A DNA stretch of 33,316 nt from CAZJJY01 sp964546445 (GTDB lineage: Bacteria; Patescibacteriota; Microgenomatia; PFEM01; JAPLYW01), in the NCBI GenBank assembly GCA_964546445.1, contig CAZJJY010000003.1, positions 1 to 33,316 of the forward strand. Reading direction: 5' to 3'. Shown piece by piece: positions 16,041-24,595 of the stretch (positions within the stretch are counted from its first letter, which is position 1; the number at the start of each line of letters is the position of its first letter). The notes below the pieces were generated by a model that searched no databases, was not told the DNA's origin, and worked only from the letters and a program-made list of their open reading frames with translations. Both the position numbers and the translations under genes were made by a program.

Positions 16041-18125
16041 TTAAATAGCTTTTGAAGCAAGATAATCTTGAGCGTTTTTGCTAAAAACTTCACGAGGTTT
16101 AGACCCTTCAGCCGGACCAATAACGCCTGATCTCTCTAACTGATCTAAAATTCGAGCCGCTCTAGCGTATCCAACCTTCAAGCGACGTTGGAGCAAAGAG
16201 GCAGAGGCACGATCGTAATTACAAATAGTCCTGACTGCGTCATCAAATAAAACATCCTTTTCTTCTATTTCTTGAGCTTTTTCAGCCTGTGCCTTAGTCG
16301 GCGTTTGAGTTACTTCTTGAGTGTATTCTGGGGCAACTCCTGCTTTCTTCAGGAAATCAATTAATTTTTTGATTTCCTGATCAGAAACAAATGTCCCTTG
16401 AATTCGAGAAGGCTTGGCCTGATCTGGAGGAATAAACAACATATCTCCACGACCCAATAATTTTTCTGCTCCTGGAGTATCTATAATTACCCTAGAATCA
16501 ACACCAGAAGAAACATTGAAAGCAATTCTAGCCGGAATATTAGCTTTAATAAGACCGGTGATAACGTCAACCGAAGGTCTTTGTGTAGAAACAATCAAAT
16601 GAATTCCTGTCGCTCGAGCCATTTGAGCAATTCGACAAATAGCATCTTCGACATCATTTGGGGCAAAAAGCATAATATCAGCTAACTCATCGACAACGAT
16701 CATAATATAAGGAAGAGCTGCAAATCCAGCTAATTCATTATAATTTTCGACATTTCTTACCCCAACCTCAGCAAAAAGCTTGTATCTTCGATCCATTTCT
16801 TTAATTGCCCAATTTAAAGCCGAAAGAACTTCTTTAGGATCAACAATGGCTGGAGTTAAGAGATGAGGAATACCGTTGTATTGAGTAAGCTCAACTCTCT
16901 TAGGATCAACCATAATAAATTTAACTTCGGCCGGAGAAGCTCTAAAAAGCATCGTCGTGATAAAAGAATGGATACAAACTGATTTTCCTGATCCTGTTGA
17001 ACCAGCGATAAGAACATGAGGCATTTTAGAAATATCGGCAATCACCGGTTCACCAGAAACATTCAGACCTAGAGAAACCATTAATTTAGATTTACCTTTT
17101 TTGACCTGATCTGAAGTAAGCATCTTTTTGAGGTTAACAAATTCTAAAGTACGATTAGGAACCTCCACTCCCACCAAAGAACGTCCTGGAATAGGAGCCT
17201 CAATCCTAATTTGCCCTGTTGGTGCAGCTAAAGCTAAAGCTAAATCATTAGATAAAGCAGTTACCTTTGAAAGTTTAGTTCCTAAAGCAATCTCTAAAGC
17301 ATATTGGGTAACAGCTGGACCTAAATTAACTTCAACAACCCTGGCTGATATACCAAAAGATTCTAAAGTCTTTTCGATAGTTTCAGCGTTCTTTTTAATG
17401 TCGCCTCTATCTGCTTTGACTGTGGAAGCTTCAGCCAACAAAGATAAGGGTGGATATTCCCAAGCTTTTCCCTCAGAAGGCAAACTACTAACAACCTTAT
17501 TCCCCAACTGAGAATCCGGCAATTCTTCTTTTGTAGATTTTTTCTGTTCTTCCGAAACGGCGTGAGAAGTTGCTTGATCAATTCTCCCTTTTTCTTCCTT
17601 AATTTCAAAAGGAAGTTTACGAGAAGAAAACTTGGAACCTTTCCCAAGTTTTTTAAAAGAAGTTAAGATATTACCTAAAAAAAGAATCATTTCTTCTAAA
17701 GAGGTATTAAAAGTTACCACAAAACCAATAAAAACAAAACCTAAAAGGATAATAAAAGAACCCAAATTACTAATCAAAAAAGATAAATTCTGCCAAATTT
17801 CAAAACCTATGACTCCTGAACGAGTTAAGGCAACCAAGGCCACCATCAAAACCAAACCTCCAACAAAGACATTTGGTCGACTAATACGCCACTGTAATCT
17901 TGAAAGCATCAGACCAGCAACAATAAGCAAGAAAGGAATAAAAACAATCCCCCAACCAAAATAATGAATTAAAAGTAAATAGAGATTAGTCAAAAAAGGG
18001 CCCTGCCTAGAAAAGGAAAGAAAAACGATACCGGCAATCACAAAAAGACCAACAGTCGAAAAAGTATATAAAGTGGTTTTCTTTAGTTTTAGCTTAAACG
18101 GTTTTTTTCTTCTTCCTTTAGCCAT
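16041..18125 (-). CDS. ftsK: DNA translocase FtsK/SpoIIIE
   Basis: Pumps chromosomal DNA through the division septum and helps resolve chromosome dimers. The 694 aa start with a basic tail and four transmembrane helices (about 19-37, 48-77, 86-104 and 115-139), followed by a short linker and the alpha/beta motor. Walker A is GSTGSGKS (375-382) and Walker B is IMIVVDE (474-480), with downstream STQRPSVDVITGLIKANIPAR. A C-terminal gamma winged-helix domain (about 625-690, LLQRRLKVGYARAARILDQL) would read oriented DNA motifs. The linker is much shorter than in E. coli FtsK (1329 aa), as in SpoIIIE-type proteins. It lies between RNase J and the RodZ-like gene. Confidence 0.97.
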   Translation of the reverse strand: MAKGRRKKPFKLKLKKTTLYTFSTVGLFVIAGIVFLSFSRQGPFLTNLYLLLIHYFGWGIVFIPFLLIVAGLMLSRLQWRISRPNVFVGGLVLMVALVALTRSGVIGFEIWQNLSFLISNLGSFIILLGFVFIGFVVTFNTSLEEMILFLGNILTSFKKLGKGSKFSSRKLPFEIKEEKGRIDQATSHAVSEEQKKSTKEELPDSQLGNKVVSSLPSEGKAWEYPPLSLLAEASTVKADRGDIKKNAETIEKTLESFGISARVVEVNLGPAVTQYALEIALGTKLSKVTALSNDLALALAAPTGQIRIEAPIPGRSLVGVEVPNRTLEFVNLKKMLTSDQVKKGKSKLMVSLGLNVSGEPVIADISKMPHVLIAGSTGSGKSVCIHSFITTMLFRASPAEVKFIMVDPKRVELTQYNGIPHLLTPAIVDPKEVLSALNWAIKEMDRRYKLFAEVGVRNVENYNELAGFAALPYIMIVVDELADIMLFAPNDVEDAICRIAQMARATGIHLIVSTQRPSVDVITGLIKANIPARIAFNVSSGVDSRVIIDTPGAEKLLGRGDMLFIPPDQAKPSRIQGTFVSDQEIKKLIDFLKKAGVAPEYTQEVTQTPTKAQAEKAQEIEEKDVLFDDAVRTICNYDRASASLLQRRLKVGYARAARILDQLERSGVIGPAEGSKPREVFSKNAQDYLASKAI

Positions 18126-18149
18126 GTTAAATTCTCTCTATAGAGTTTA

Positions 18150-19496
18150 TCACGGAATAAACTTTGGTTGAAGAGTAATCGTTTGCCCTAATTTTACTCT
18201 TCTATCAGAAGACATTTCTATAACCTGATTTTCTTTAGGAAGTAAAATTTTACTAGGGTCATATCCCATTTTACGAGCTAAAATAGAATATTGTTTCATA
18301 TGTCTAAAATCTCCCCCAATCGGTAAAAGATATTTTGGATTAGTCAAACTAATTAATAAGGCTAAATCACCCTGAGAACCATGACCACTAACATGCAAGT
18401 CATCAGAAACATCAGAATAAGAAACATCAGCCCCTATTAAAGATAATTTATCAACCAAGCGCCTTATTGCTGCTTCATTACCAGGAATATAATCGGCTGA
18501 AAAAACAACTTTATCTTTAGGTTTAATTTTAATTTGACTTCTACCTGAAGCTACTTTATCCAAGGCAGACCCTTCTTGGGCTTGACAACCGGCAATCAAA
18601 AAAGCGAGTTGATTATCCCTATAAAAACGGGCTTTTTTAATAGGAATAATAAGGTCCTTGGGAACCTTTAAATAACCTAATTCCTGAGCAATAGTAAGAA
18701 CTTTTTCCACAGATCTCCCCATTAAAACAGCCTTCCTATGATATCTTGAAACAACATTCAAAACTTGTTGCCATCGAGAAATATTAGAAGAAATTGTCGT
18801 TATAAAAAATTTTCCCTTAGACTTTCTAATCTCCCTATCTAAAGATTCTTCAACCATACTTTCTGAAGGAGTATAACCCTTCCTTTCACTTCTCAAGCAG
18901 TCTGACAAAAGCAGATCAACTCCTTGATACCCAGTCAAAGCAATTTTCCCTATTTCTGATTGTCTGTTTATAACTGGCGTCCAATCAAACTTAAAATCAC
19001 TTCCATGATAAATGTTTCCACAAGGGGTTTTAATAAAGAAGTGAAAAGTATCAGGAATAGAATGATTAATGAACATAAATTCTACCAAAAAAGGTTTTAG
19101 ATTTAATTTCGTATTAGAATCAATAAGAGTAATGTTTGCTTTGATATTTTTCTCTTTAAATTTCTCCTCTATCAAAGCTTTTGTTAAACGTGGCGCATAG
19201 AGAGGAATATTTCCTTGAATTTTAGAAAGAAGATAAGGCAACGCACCAATATGATCCTCATGACCATGAGTAAAAACAATTCCCCTAATTTTTTTTCTAT
19301 TCTGAAGTAAATAAGAAAGATCAGGAATAACAAGCCCTTCTTTACCTTCTTCCTCTTTAAAACCAATACCACAATCAACAATTAAAATATTATCTTGATA
19401 TTCGTAGACAAAAAGATTCTGTGTCACAGAACCAAATCCACCTAAAGCTATAATTTTCAGACTATCTCTATCTGTATTGTTTGCTTTAAATTTCAT
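18150..19496 (-). CDS. rnj: Ribonuclease J-like beta-CASP nuclease, short form
   Basis: RNase J is a metallo-beta-lactamase/beta-CASP enzyme with endo- and 5'-3' exoribonuclease activity in mRNA decay and rRNA maturation. The 448 aa keep the metal motifs THGHEDHIGALP (76-87), NHSIPDT with H145, GSDFKFD with D167, and HVSGHGSQGDL (368-378). Two departures stand out. The His of the usual PVHGE motif C is replaced by Gly394 in LPIGGDFRHM, and the C-terminal dimerisation domain of canonical RNase J (about 555 aa) is absent. The beta-CASP GSQGEP-type loop is also altered to AGCQAQEGSAL. It lies between udg and ftsK with 7- and 24-nt gaps, so it belongs to the pnp transcript. The family is secure; full activity is not. 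Confidence 0.9.
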   Translation of the reverse strand: MKFKANNTDRDSLKIIALGGFGSVTQNLFVYEYQDNILIVDCGIGFKEEEGKEGLVIPDLSYLLQNRKKIRGIVFTHGHEDHIGALPYLLSKIQGNIPLYAPRLTKALIEEKFKEKNIKANITLIDSNTKLNLKPFLVEFMFINHSIPDTFHFFIKTPCGNIYHGSDFKFDWTPVINRQSEIGKIALTGYQGVDLLLSDCLRSERKGYTPSESMVEESLDREIRKSKGKFFITTISSNISRWQQVLNVVSRYHRKAVLMGRSVEKVLTIAQELGYLKVPKDLIIPIKKARFYRDNQLAFLIAGCQAQEGSALDKVASGRSQIKIKPKDKVVFSADYIPGNEAAIRRLVDKLSLIGADVSYSDVSDDLHVSGHGSQGDLALLISLTNPKYLLPIGGDFRHMKQYSILARKMGYDPSKILLPKENQVIEMSSDRRVKLGQTITLQPKFIP

Positions 19497-19503
19497 GATT
19501 TAA

Positions 19504-20127
19504 TTATTTGAACAATTCAATTTGCTCGTTTTTCTCCTCTTTTCTTTCTTTTTGAGTTTCTTTGTTGTCTAGAAACTCTTTAATTTTTAAAAAATCTTTT
19601 TCTGCTGCCTCTTTGATTGTACCATTTCTTAAAGCCGCTGCTGGATGGTACATGGGGATAACGATTATTCTTTGATCATCAAAATCAACAAAACGAGTCT
19701 GGCCATGCATCCCAGAAATAAATTCATTTGGGAAGAATTTTTGCATGGAAAAACGACCCAAAGTAACAATTATCCTTGGTTTAATAATCTTTATTTGTTG
19801 ATCTAAAAAAGAGCTGCAAGCTTCAATTTCCTCTGATGAAGGGTCACGATTATTAGGAGGTCTGTGTTTAACAACATTAGCAATAAAAACCTCTTCTCTT
19901 GAAAGACCAATAGATTTAAGTAATTCATCTAAAAGCTGTCCGGCACGTCCAACAAAGGGAAGACCTTTTTGATCCTCCCAATAACCTGGACCTTCACCAA
20001 TAAACATCACCTCTGTATCAGGATCTCCTGCTCCAGGGACCCCCTGAATAGCTTTCTCAAACAAGGGACAAAGTTGGCAATGAGCAACTTTTTTATTTAA
20101 CTTTTTTATTTCCTCTTTCTTATCCAT
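19504..20127 (-). CDS. udg: Uracil-DNA glycosylase, family 4 (iron-sulfur type)
   Basis: Removes uracil from DNA to begin base-excision repair. The 207 aa show the family 4 motifs: MFIGEGPGYWED (41-52, the water-activating GE-PG loop), GLPFVGRAGQLLDELL (55-70), NVVKHRPPNNRDP (84-96) and YHPAAALRNG near the C-terminus. Family 4 enzymes carry a 4Fe-4S cluster bound by four cysteines, at C14, C17, C85 and C101 in the Thermus enzyme. Here C17, C20 and C104 match with a constant offset of 3, but the third ligand is His88. The last 20 or so residues are a charged tail. It lies between the Lon-like ATPase and RNase J with short gaps. Confidence 0.92.
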   Translation of the reverse strand: MDKKEEIKKLNKKVAHCQLCPLFEKAIQGVPGAGDPDTEVMFIGEGPGYWEDQKGLPFVGRAGQLLDELLKSIGLSREEVFIANVVKHRPPNNRDPSSEEIEACSSFLDQQIKIIKPRIIVTLGRFSMQKFFPNEFISGMHGQTRFVDFDDQRIIVIPMYHPAAALRNGTIKEAAEKDFLKIKEFLDNKETQKERKEEKNEQIELFK

Positions 20128-20144
20128 TAGTTTAATTGATTAAA

Positions 20145-21209
20145 TCACCAAGTTGGTAAAAATTCCTTTACATTTTCTGGTGTTATTTTAAATTTACCCC
20201 CCTTATTTTCACCTTGAACGACCATTTTAGCTATTTTACGACAAATACCATTAATCGTTCGTTCTAAAGTTCTAATCCCCGCATCATAGCCTAATGGTCT
20301 CACAATATTGGCCCAAACATCAGGACTAATTTCAACAGTATTCTTATCCAAACCTGCTTCTTCTAAAGATATTGGTAAAACATAATCTTTAACAATAACA
20401 ATTTTTTCTTCATCAGTATAGGAAGGCATTTGTATTGGTTCCAATCTATCCATAACAGCTACCGAAATATTAGTTGTATTATTACAAGTAGCAATAAATA
20501 AAACTTCTGATAAATCAAAAGGGTAATCGATAAAGTGATCTTGAAAAGAATGATTTTGCTCAGGATCTAGTAATTCAACCAAAACACCCATAATGCTAGC
20601 CCTTCCCTCCGTTGTCACTCGATCAATTTCATCAAGAAGAATAACTGGATTTCTAACTCCCACCCTTTTTAAAGATTTAATAATTAACCCTGGTTCCGAA
20701 TCAAAACGCAAACGAGATTGTCCCCTTAAATCAAGAGGATCACCCATACCTCCAAAAGGAATACGAACAAATTTTCTCCCCATTGCTTCAGCTATAGATT
20801 GGGCAATAGTTGTTTTTCCTGTCCCCACCAAACCAACAAAACATAAAATAGGCGCTTGAGTAATTTTTGTATTATCTTTTCTACTCTTCAAGCTTAAAAC
20901 AGACATATATTCCAAAACTCTCTCCTTTACTTGTTTTAAACCATAATGATTCTTGTCTAAAATCTTCTGAGCGTTATCTAAATCTAAGATGTCTTCACTT
21001 TTTTTATCAAAAGGTAAAGAAGTTACCCAATCAATATAACGAAAGGTTTTCTCATATAAGGACGAATAATCTCCATAACGAGCCATCCTTGATAGACGTT
21101 CAATCATTAAAGATAATTTATCCTTCAATTCTGGAGGTAAAACTACAGAAGAAATCTTTTTTTCTAAACTATTAACTTCTTTTAAAAGCTCGGCAGGTTT
21201 GGTAGTCAT
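20145..21209 (-). CDS. Lon-like AAA+ ATPase without protease domain
   Basis: A 354-aa AAA+ protein whose ATPase module closely follows that of Lon: HYGLKQVKERVLEYMSVL (88-105), Walker A GLVGTGKT (126-133), Walker B VILLDEID (189-196), LLDPEQNHSFQDHFIDYPFD (213-232), sensor 1 near ATCNN (240-244), arginine-finger R255 in MDRLE, and sensor 2 R313 in GIRTLER. It has only a short helical N-terminal region (about 1-65) instead of the Lon substrate domain. It ends at FLPTW, exactly where the Ser-Lys peptidase domain should begin. The next gene starts 18 nt downstream, so no peptidase remnant is hidden. A chaperone/unfoldase role or work with a separate protease is possible; both are inference. Confidence 0.88.
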   Translation of the reverse strand: MTTKPAELLKEVNSLEKKISSVVLPPELKDKLSLMIERLSRMARYGDYSSLYEKTFRYIDWVTSLPFDKKSEDILDLDNAQKILDKNHYGLKQVKERVLEYMSVLSLKSRKDNTKITQAPILCFVGLVGTGKTTIAQSIAEAMGRKFVRIPFGGMGDPLDLRGQSRLRFDSEPGLIIKSLKRVGVRNPVILLDEIDRVTTEGRASIMGVLVELLDPEQNHSFQDHFIDYPFDLSEVLFIATCNNTTNISVAVMDRLEPIQMPSYTDEEKIVIVKDYVLPISLEEAGLDKNTVEISPDVWANIVRPLGYDAGIRTLERTINGICRKIAKMVVQGENKGGKFKITPENVKEFLPTW

Positions 21210-21249
21210 TTCTAACTTAGATTAACAAAAAAAGGGTATTTAAACAAGA

Positions 21250-23433
21250 TTAACGACGAGGTCTATGAGAAAATTTGTCATTTTTATGAAAAGGTTTTTT
21301 GTCTTCCCCAAAATCTTTTTTAAGACCATCCTCAGAACTATCTTGTTTTTGGTTATCAAAAATCATAGAAAGATTAATTCTTCCTAGGTCATCAACCTCG
21401 ACTACTTTTACTCTTACCTTTTGGCCTTCTTTAACAATATCATTGGGGTCTTCTACATATTCAGTCGACATTTTAGAAACATGAACTAAACCGTCTTTAC
21501 CAGGAAGAATCTCTACAAAAGCTCCAAATGGTTGAATTCTCCTTACTATTCCCTCTTCAAAAATTTCATTAACTTCGACTTCTCTGACTAACCCCTCTAC
21601 CCAATCCATCGCTTTCTTGACTGATTCTTTATCTGGAGATGAAATACTGACTGTTCCATCATCTTCAATATCTACATTTGCTCCTGTTTCAGCAATAATA
21701 TTTTTAATTACCTTTCCGCCTGGACCAATAACTTCACCAATCTTTTCAACCGGAATATGGAGGGTTTCTATCTTCGGTGCATATTTTGAAACTTTAGTTC
21801 TAGATTTTGGTAGGACACTTAACATTTTTTCTAAAATAAAGAACCTTCCATCTTTGGCTTGTTTTAAAATCTTTTCTAGTACTGGTAGGGTTAAAGTTGT
21901 TGCCTTCACATCCATTTGAATAGCCGTAACTCCCTTTTTAGTTCCAGTTACCTTAAAATCCATATCACCATTAAAATCTTCAACGCCCATGATGTCAGAT
22001 AAGATCGCAATTTTATCACCTTTACTGATCATTCCCATGGCAATACCAGAAACAGGGGCTTTAATTGGAACTCCAGCATCCATTAAAGATAATGTCGAAC
22101 CACAGGTAGAAGCCATAGATGTTGAACCATTAGAAGAAACAATTTCAGAAACAACATTGATAGCATAAGGGAATTCTTCTTCTGAAGGAAGAACTGGTTC
22201 TAAGGCTCTGGCAGCTAAAGCTCCATGACCAATTTCTCTTCTTGAAGGGAAACCGACTCTGCCTGTTTCCCCAACTGAGAAAGGAGGCATATAATAGTGA
22301 TGAATATAACGCTTTGTTTCTTCGCCTTCCATCCCTTCAATAAGTTGCCCTAAAGACGAAGGCCCTAAAGTAGTTACCGTTAAAGCTTGGGTATTACCTC
22401 GAGTAAAAATAGCTGAACCATGAGTTCTTGGTAAAACACCAGCTTCAACAGTAATTGGCCTTATTTCGGTTAATTTTCTCCCATCAAGACGTTTACCTTT
22501 TTCTAAAATTTGATCCCTAATCTGTTCTTTGATTAACTTATCAAGAATTTTACTAATTTTGGTTTTCTTTTCCTCATTTTTTTCTGCTAAAGCTAATTCA
22601 ATCTCTTCACGTATAGCCCTAGATTCTTCTTTTTCAGAAATCATCAAGTCAACGATTTCTTTTACTTTATCTTTAGCTTCTTTTTTAACTTGAGCAACTA
22701 ATTCTGCTTCTATTTCTTCTTTGACAAATTCTTGTTTCTTTTTTCCAACTTCTTTTTGTAAATCTTCAATCAAGCTAATAACTTTCCCACTTTCTTTTTG
22801 GGCAAAATCAATTCCCTTCAAAATAGTTTCTTCAGGAACTTCTTTGACTCCTCCCTCAATCATGATTAAAGCTTTTTTACTCGAAGAAACGACTAAATCT
22901 AAATCGGAATATTCTAAATCTTGATAGGTAGGATTAGCAACAAAATCACCACTGCCATTTTTAGAGACAAAGCCAACCCTCATCGAACCGACAGGTCCAT
23001 CCCAAGGAATATCAGAAATGGCCAAAGCGGCCGAAGTGGCACACAAACCAAGAATATCTGGATCATTTTCAGCATCAACAGATAAAACGGTAATTATTAC
23101 TTGAACTTCATTTTTGTATCCTTCGGGGAAAAGAGGTCTGATTGAACGATCGATTAGTCTGGCTGTTAAAGTTGCCTCTTCGGAAGGACGACCTTCTCTT
23201 TTAACCCAACGAGAACCTTTAATACGACCACCCGCATATAATCTCTCTACAAATTCAACTTGTAAAGGGAAATAGTCTAAATCTTCTCTTGGTTTTGATC
23301 TGACAACAGTCGCCAAAACCATCGTATCGCCATAACGAGCTAAAACAGCCCCATTGGCTTGGCCAGCAACACGACCAACCTCTAAAGAGAGAGTTTTATT
23401 TCCGATTTCGGCTGTTTTTTGAATTATTTTCAT
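21250..23433 (-). CDS. pnp: Polyribonucleotide nucleotidyltransferase (PNPase)
   Basis: Phosphorolytic 3'-5' exoribonuclease central to mRNA decay. The 727 aa have two RNase PH-like domains separated by a helical, charged linker (about 240-320). The active core lies in the second domain, around SLMDAGVPI and DIMGVEDFNGDMDF. A KH domain follows (HIPVEKIGEVIGPGGKVIKN) and then an S1 domain (GIVRRIQPFGAFVEILPGKD), ending in a basic Lys/Asp/His tail. Its ATG overlaps the rpsO stop by one base (TAATG), the classic rpsO-pnp pairing. It is transcribed from the rpsO promoter. Together with RNase J downstream it supplies both 3'-5' and 5'-3' RNA decay from one transcript. Confidence 0.98.
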   Translation of the reverse strand: MKIIQKTAEIGNKTLSLEVGRVAGQANGAVLARYGDTMVLATVVRSKPREDLDYFPLQVEFVERLYAGGRIKGSRWVKREGRPSEEATLTARLIDRSIRPLFPEGYKNEVQVIITVLSVDAENDPDILGLCATSAALAISDIPWDGPVGSMRVGFVSKNGSGDFVANPTYQDLEYSDLDLVVSSSKKALIMIEGGVKEVPEETILKGIDFAQKESGKVISLIEDLQKEVGKKKQEFVKEEIEAELVAQVKKEAKDKVKEIVDLMISEKEESRAIREEIELALAEKNEEKKTKISKILDKLIKEQIRDQILEKGKRLDGRKLTEIRPITVEAGVLPRTHGSAIFTRGNTQALTVTTLGPSSLGQLIEGMEGEETKRYIHHYYMPPFSVGETGRVGFPSRREIGHGALAARALEPVLPSEEEFPYAINVVSEIVSSNGSTSMASTCGSTLSLMDAGVPIKAPVSGIAMGMISKGDKIAILSDIMGVEDFNGDMDFKVTGTKKGVTAIQMDVKATTLTLPVLEKILKQAKDGRFFILEKMLSVLPKSRTKVSKYAPKIETLHIPVEKIGEVIGPGGKVIKNIIAETGANVDIEDDGTVSISSPDKESVKKAMDWVEGLVREVEVNEIFEEGIVRRIQPFGAFVEILPGKDGLVHVSKMSTEYVEDPNDIVKEGQKVRVKVVEVDDLGRINLSMIFDNQKQDSSEDGLKKDFGEDKKPFHKNDKFSHRPRR

Positions 23434-23702
23434 TATTTACTTAATTTTAGAGCTTCAATCACCCTTTTGTATCTTCCCTCATCTTTTTTAAGAAGATAAG
23501 CGAGAAGTCTTCTTCTTTTAGAGACCATAGAAAGTAACCCACGTCGAGAGTGAGTATCCTTTTTATGTTCTTTCAAATGCTCTGTTAAATTTTTAATTTT
23601 ATGAGATAAAAGGGCAACTTGTACTTCAGGAGACCCAGTATCACCTTTCGTCTGAGCAAACTTTTTGATAATTTCTTGTTTTTGATCTACACTTATAGAC
23701 AT
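23433..23702 (-). CDS. rpsO: 30S ribosomal protein S15
   Basis: S15 binds the central domain of 16S rRNA early in assembly. The ATG at 23702 gives 89 aa, exactly the E. coli length, beginning MSISVDQKQEIIKKFA and containing GDTGSPEVQVALLSHKI, THSRRGLLSMVSKRRRLLAYL and YKRVIEALKLSK. The frame stays open six codons further up to a TTG at 23720, but those codons overlap the promoter -10, so the ATG is preferred. Only 8 nt separate the -10 from this ATG, which points to a leaderless or nearly leaderless mRNA. It overlaps pnp by one base. Confidence 0.97.
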   Translation of the reverse strand: MSISVDQKQEIIKKFAQTKGDTGSPEVQVALLSHKIKNLTEHLKEHKKDTHSRRGLLSMVSKRRRLLAYLLKKDEGRYKRVIEALKLSK

Positions 23703-23710
23703 TAGATGAT

Positions 23711-23739
23711 ATTTTACCAAAAATAGCCTTGATTGACAA
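23711..23739 (-). promoter_or_regulatory. Promoter of the rpsO-pnp transcript
   Basis: On the minus strand TTGTCA (23734-23739, 5 of 6) is followed by a 17-bp spacer and TAAAAT (23711-23716, 5 of 6), preceded by GG. The A of the rpsO ATG lies 9 bases after the end of the -10, so the first transcribed base is expected at or next to the start codon. The -35 overlaps the first bases before the divergent ispE gene, so the two could interfere with each other. Confidence 0.7.
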
Positions 23740-23743
23740 GAGG

Positions 23744-24595
23744 ATGAAAGAAGTTACCTTAAAGGCTCCTGCCAAAATAAACCTAGGACTATCTATTTTA
23801 AAGAAGCTTTCTTCTGGCTATCATGAAGTAAGGTTCGTTTTTCAACAAATCTCCTTATTTGACCGTATCAGTCTTAAAGAAATTAAAAAAGACGAAATCA
23901 AAATCATTTGTAATGATAAAAGTGTTCCCCTAGATAAGGTTAATACTGTCTACCAAGCCGCTTTGCTTATTAAAAGGAAAATGAAAATCAAAAAAGGGAT
24001 TCAAATTAAAATTGATAAACAAATCCCTACGGCAGCTGGCTTAGGTGGTGGTAGTTCGGATGCAGCCCAAACTTTAATTGGTTTAAATAGAATATGGAAT
24101 TTAGGACTTAATACGACTGATCTCCTTAAACTAGGAGTAAAAATAGGTATGGATGTCTGTTATCAAATAGTCGGTGGAACAAAAATAGCCACACATTTAG
24201 GAGAAAAGCTTCAATCACTTCCTCAACTCCCTAAAATTTATCTTGTTTTAAGCAATCCTAACCAAGAAGTTCCTACTAAATGGGCCTATCAAAATATTGA
24301 TTATAGCCAAATAGGCAAACAACAATTAAAAGAACTTATTAGAGGTATCCAAGAAAAAAACGTCAAAAAAATTGCTAAAAGCTTGCATAATGATTTTGAA
24401 TTCTGGGTTCCTAATTTTTACCCAGCCATTTTAAAAATAAAACATAAAATGCTTAAAAATGGAGCTCTAGGAGCCATTATGAGTGGTTCAGGTCCGACTG
24501 TCTTTGGTATTTTTAAAACTGAGTTAGCCGCTAAAAAAGTTTATCAAATTCTAAAAAAAGATTTTCCCAAAACCTTTCTTGCAGAAACTATTTAA
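23744..24595 (+). CDS. ispE: 4-diphosphocytidyl-2-C-methyl-D-erythritol kinase
   Basis: A GHMP-family kinase that phosphorylates CDP-ME in the MEP route to isoprenoid precursors. Visible motifs are the N-terminal KAPAKINLGLSIL, the ATP-binding loop PTAAGLGGGSSDAAQTLIGL and the C-terminal GAIMSGSGPTVFGIF, with a family-typical length of 283 aa. I start it at the ATG at 23744, which gives MKEVTLKAPAKINLGL; an in-frame TTG at 23729 would add five residues. AGAGG directly abuts the ATG, too close to serve as a standard Shine-Dalgarno. It is the only plus-strand gene in the window, divergent from rpsO and convergent with the DHH-like gene, whose stop it overlaps by 3 nt. No other MEP-pathway gene is present here. 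Confidence 0.95.
   Translation: MKEVTLKAPAKINLGLSILKKLSSGYHEVRFVFQQISLFDRISLKEIKKDEIKIICNDKSVPLDKVNTVYQAALLIKRKMKIKKGIQIKIDKQIPTAAGLGGGSSDAAQTLIGLNRIWNLGLNTTDLLKLGVKIGMDVCYQIVGGTKIATHLGEKLQSLPQLPKIYLVLSNPNQEVPTKWAYQNIDYSQIGKQQLKELIRGIQEKNVKKIAKSLHNDFEFWVPNFYPAILKIKHKMLKNGALGAIMSGSGPTVFGIFKTELAAKKVYQILKKDFPKTFLAETI

Noticed and set aside
18136..18145. Palindrome CTCTATAGAG between ftsK and RNase J as a terminator
   Set aside because: It has no loop and no T-run, and the 24-nt gap is within a likely operon.
23703..23720. Upstream TTG start extending rpsO by six codons
   Set aside because: These codons overlap the promoter -10 and the expected transcription start, and the ATG at 23702 gives the standard 89-aa S15.
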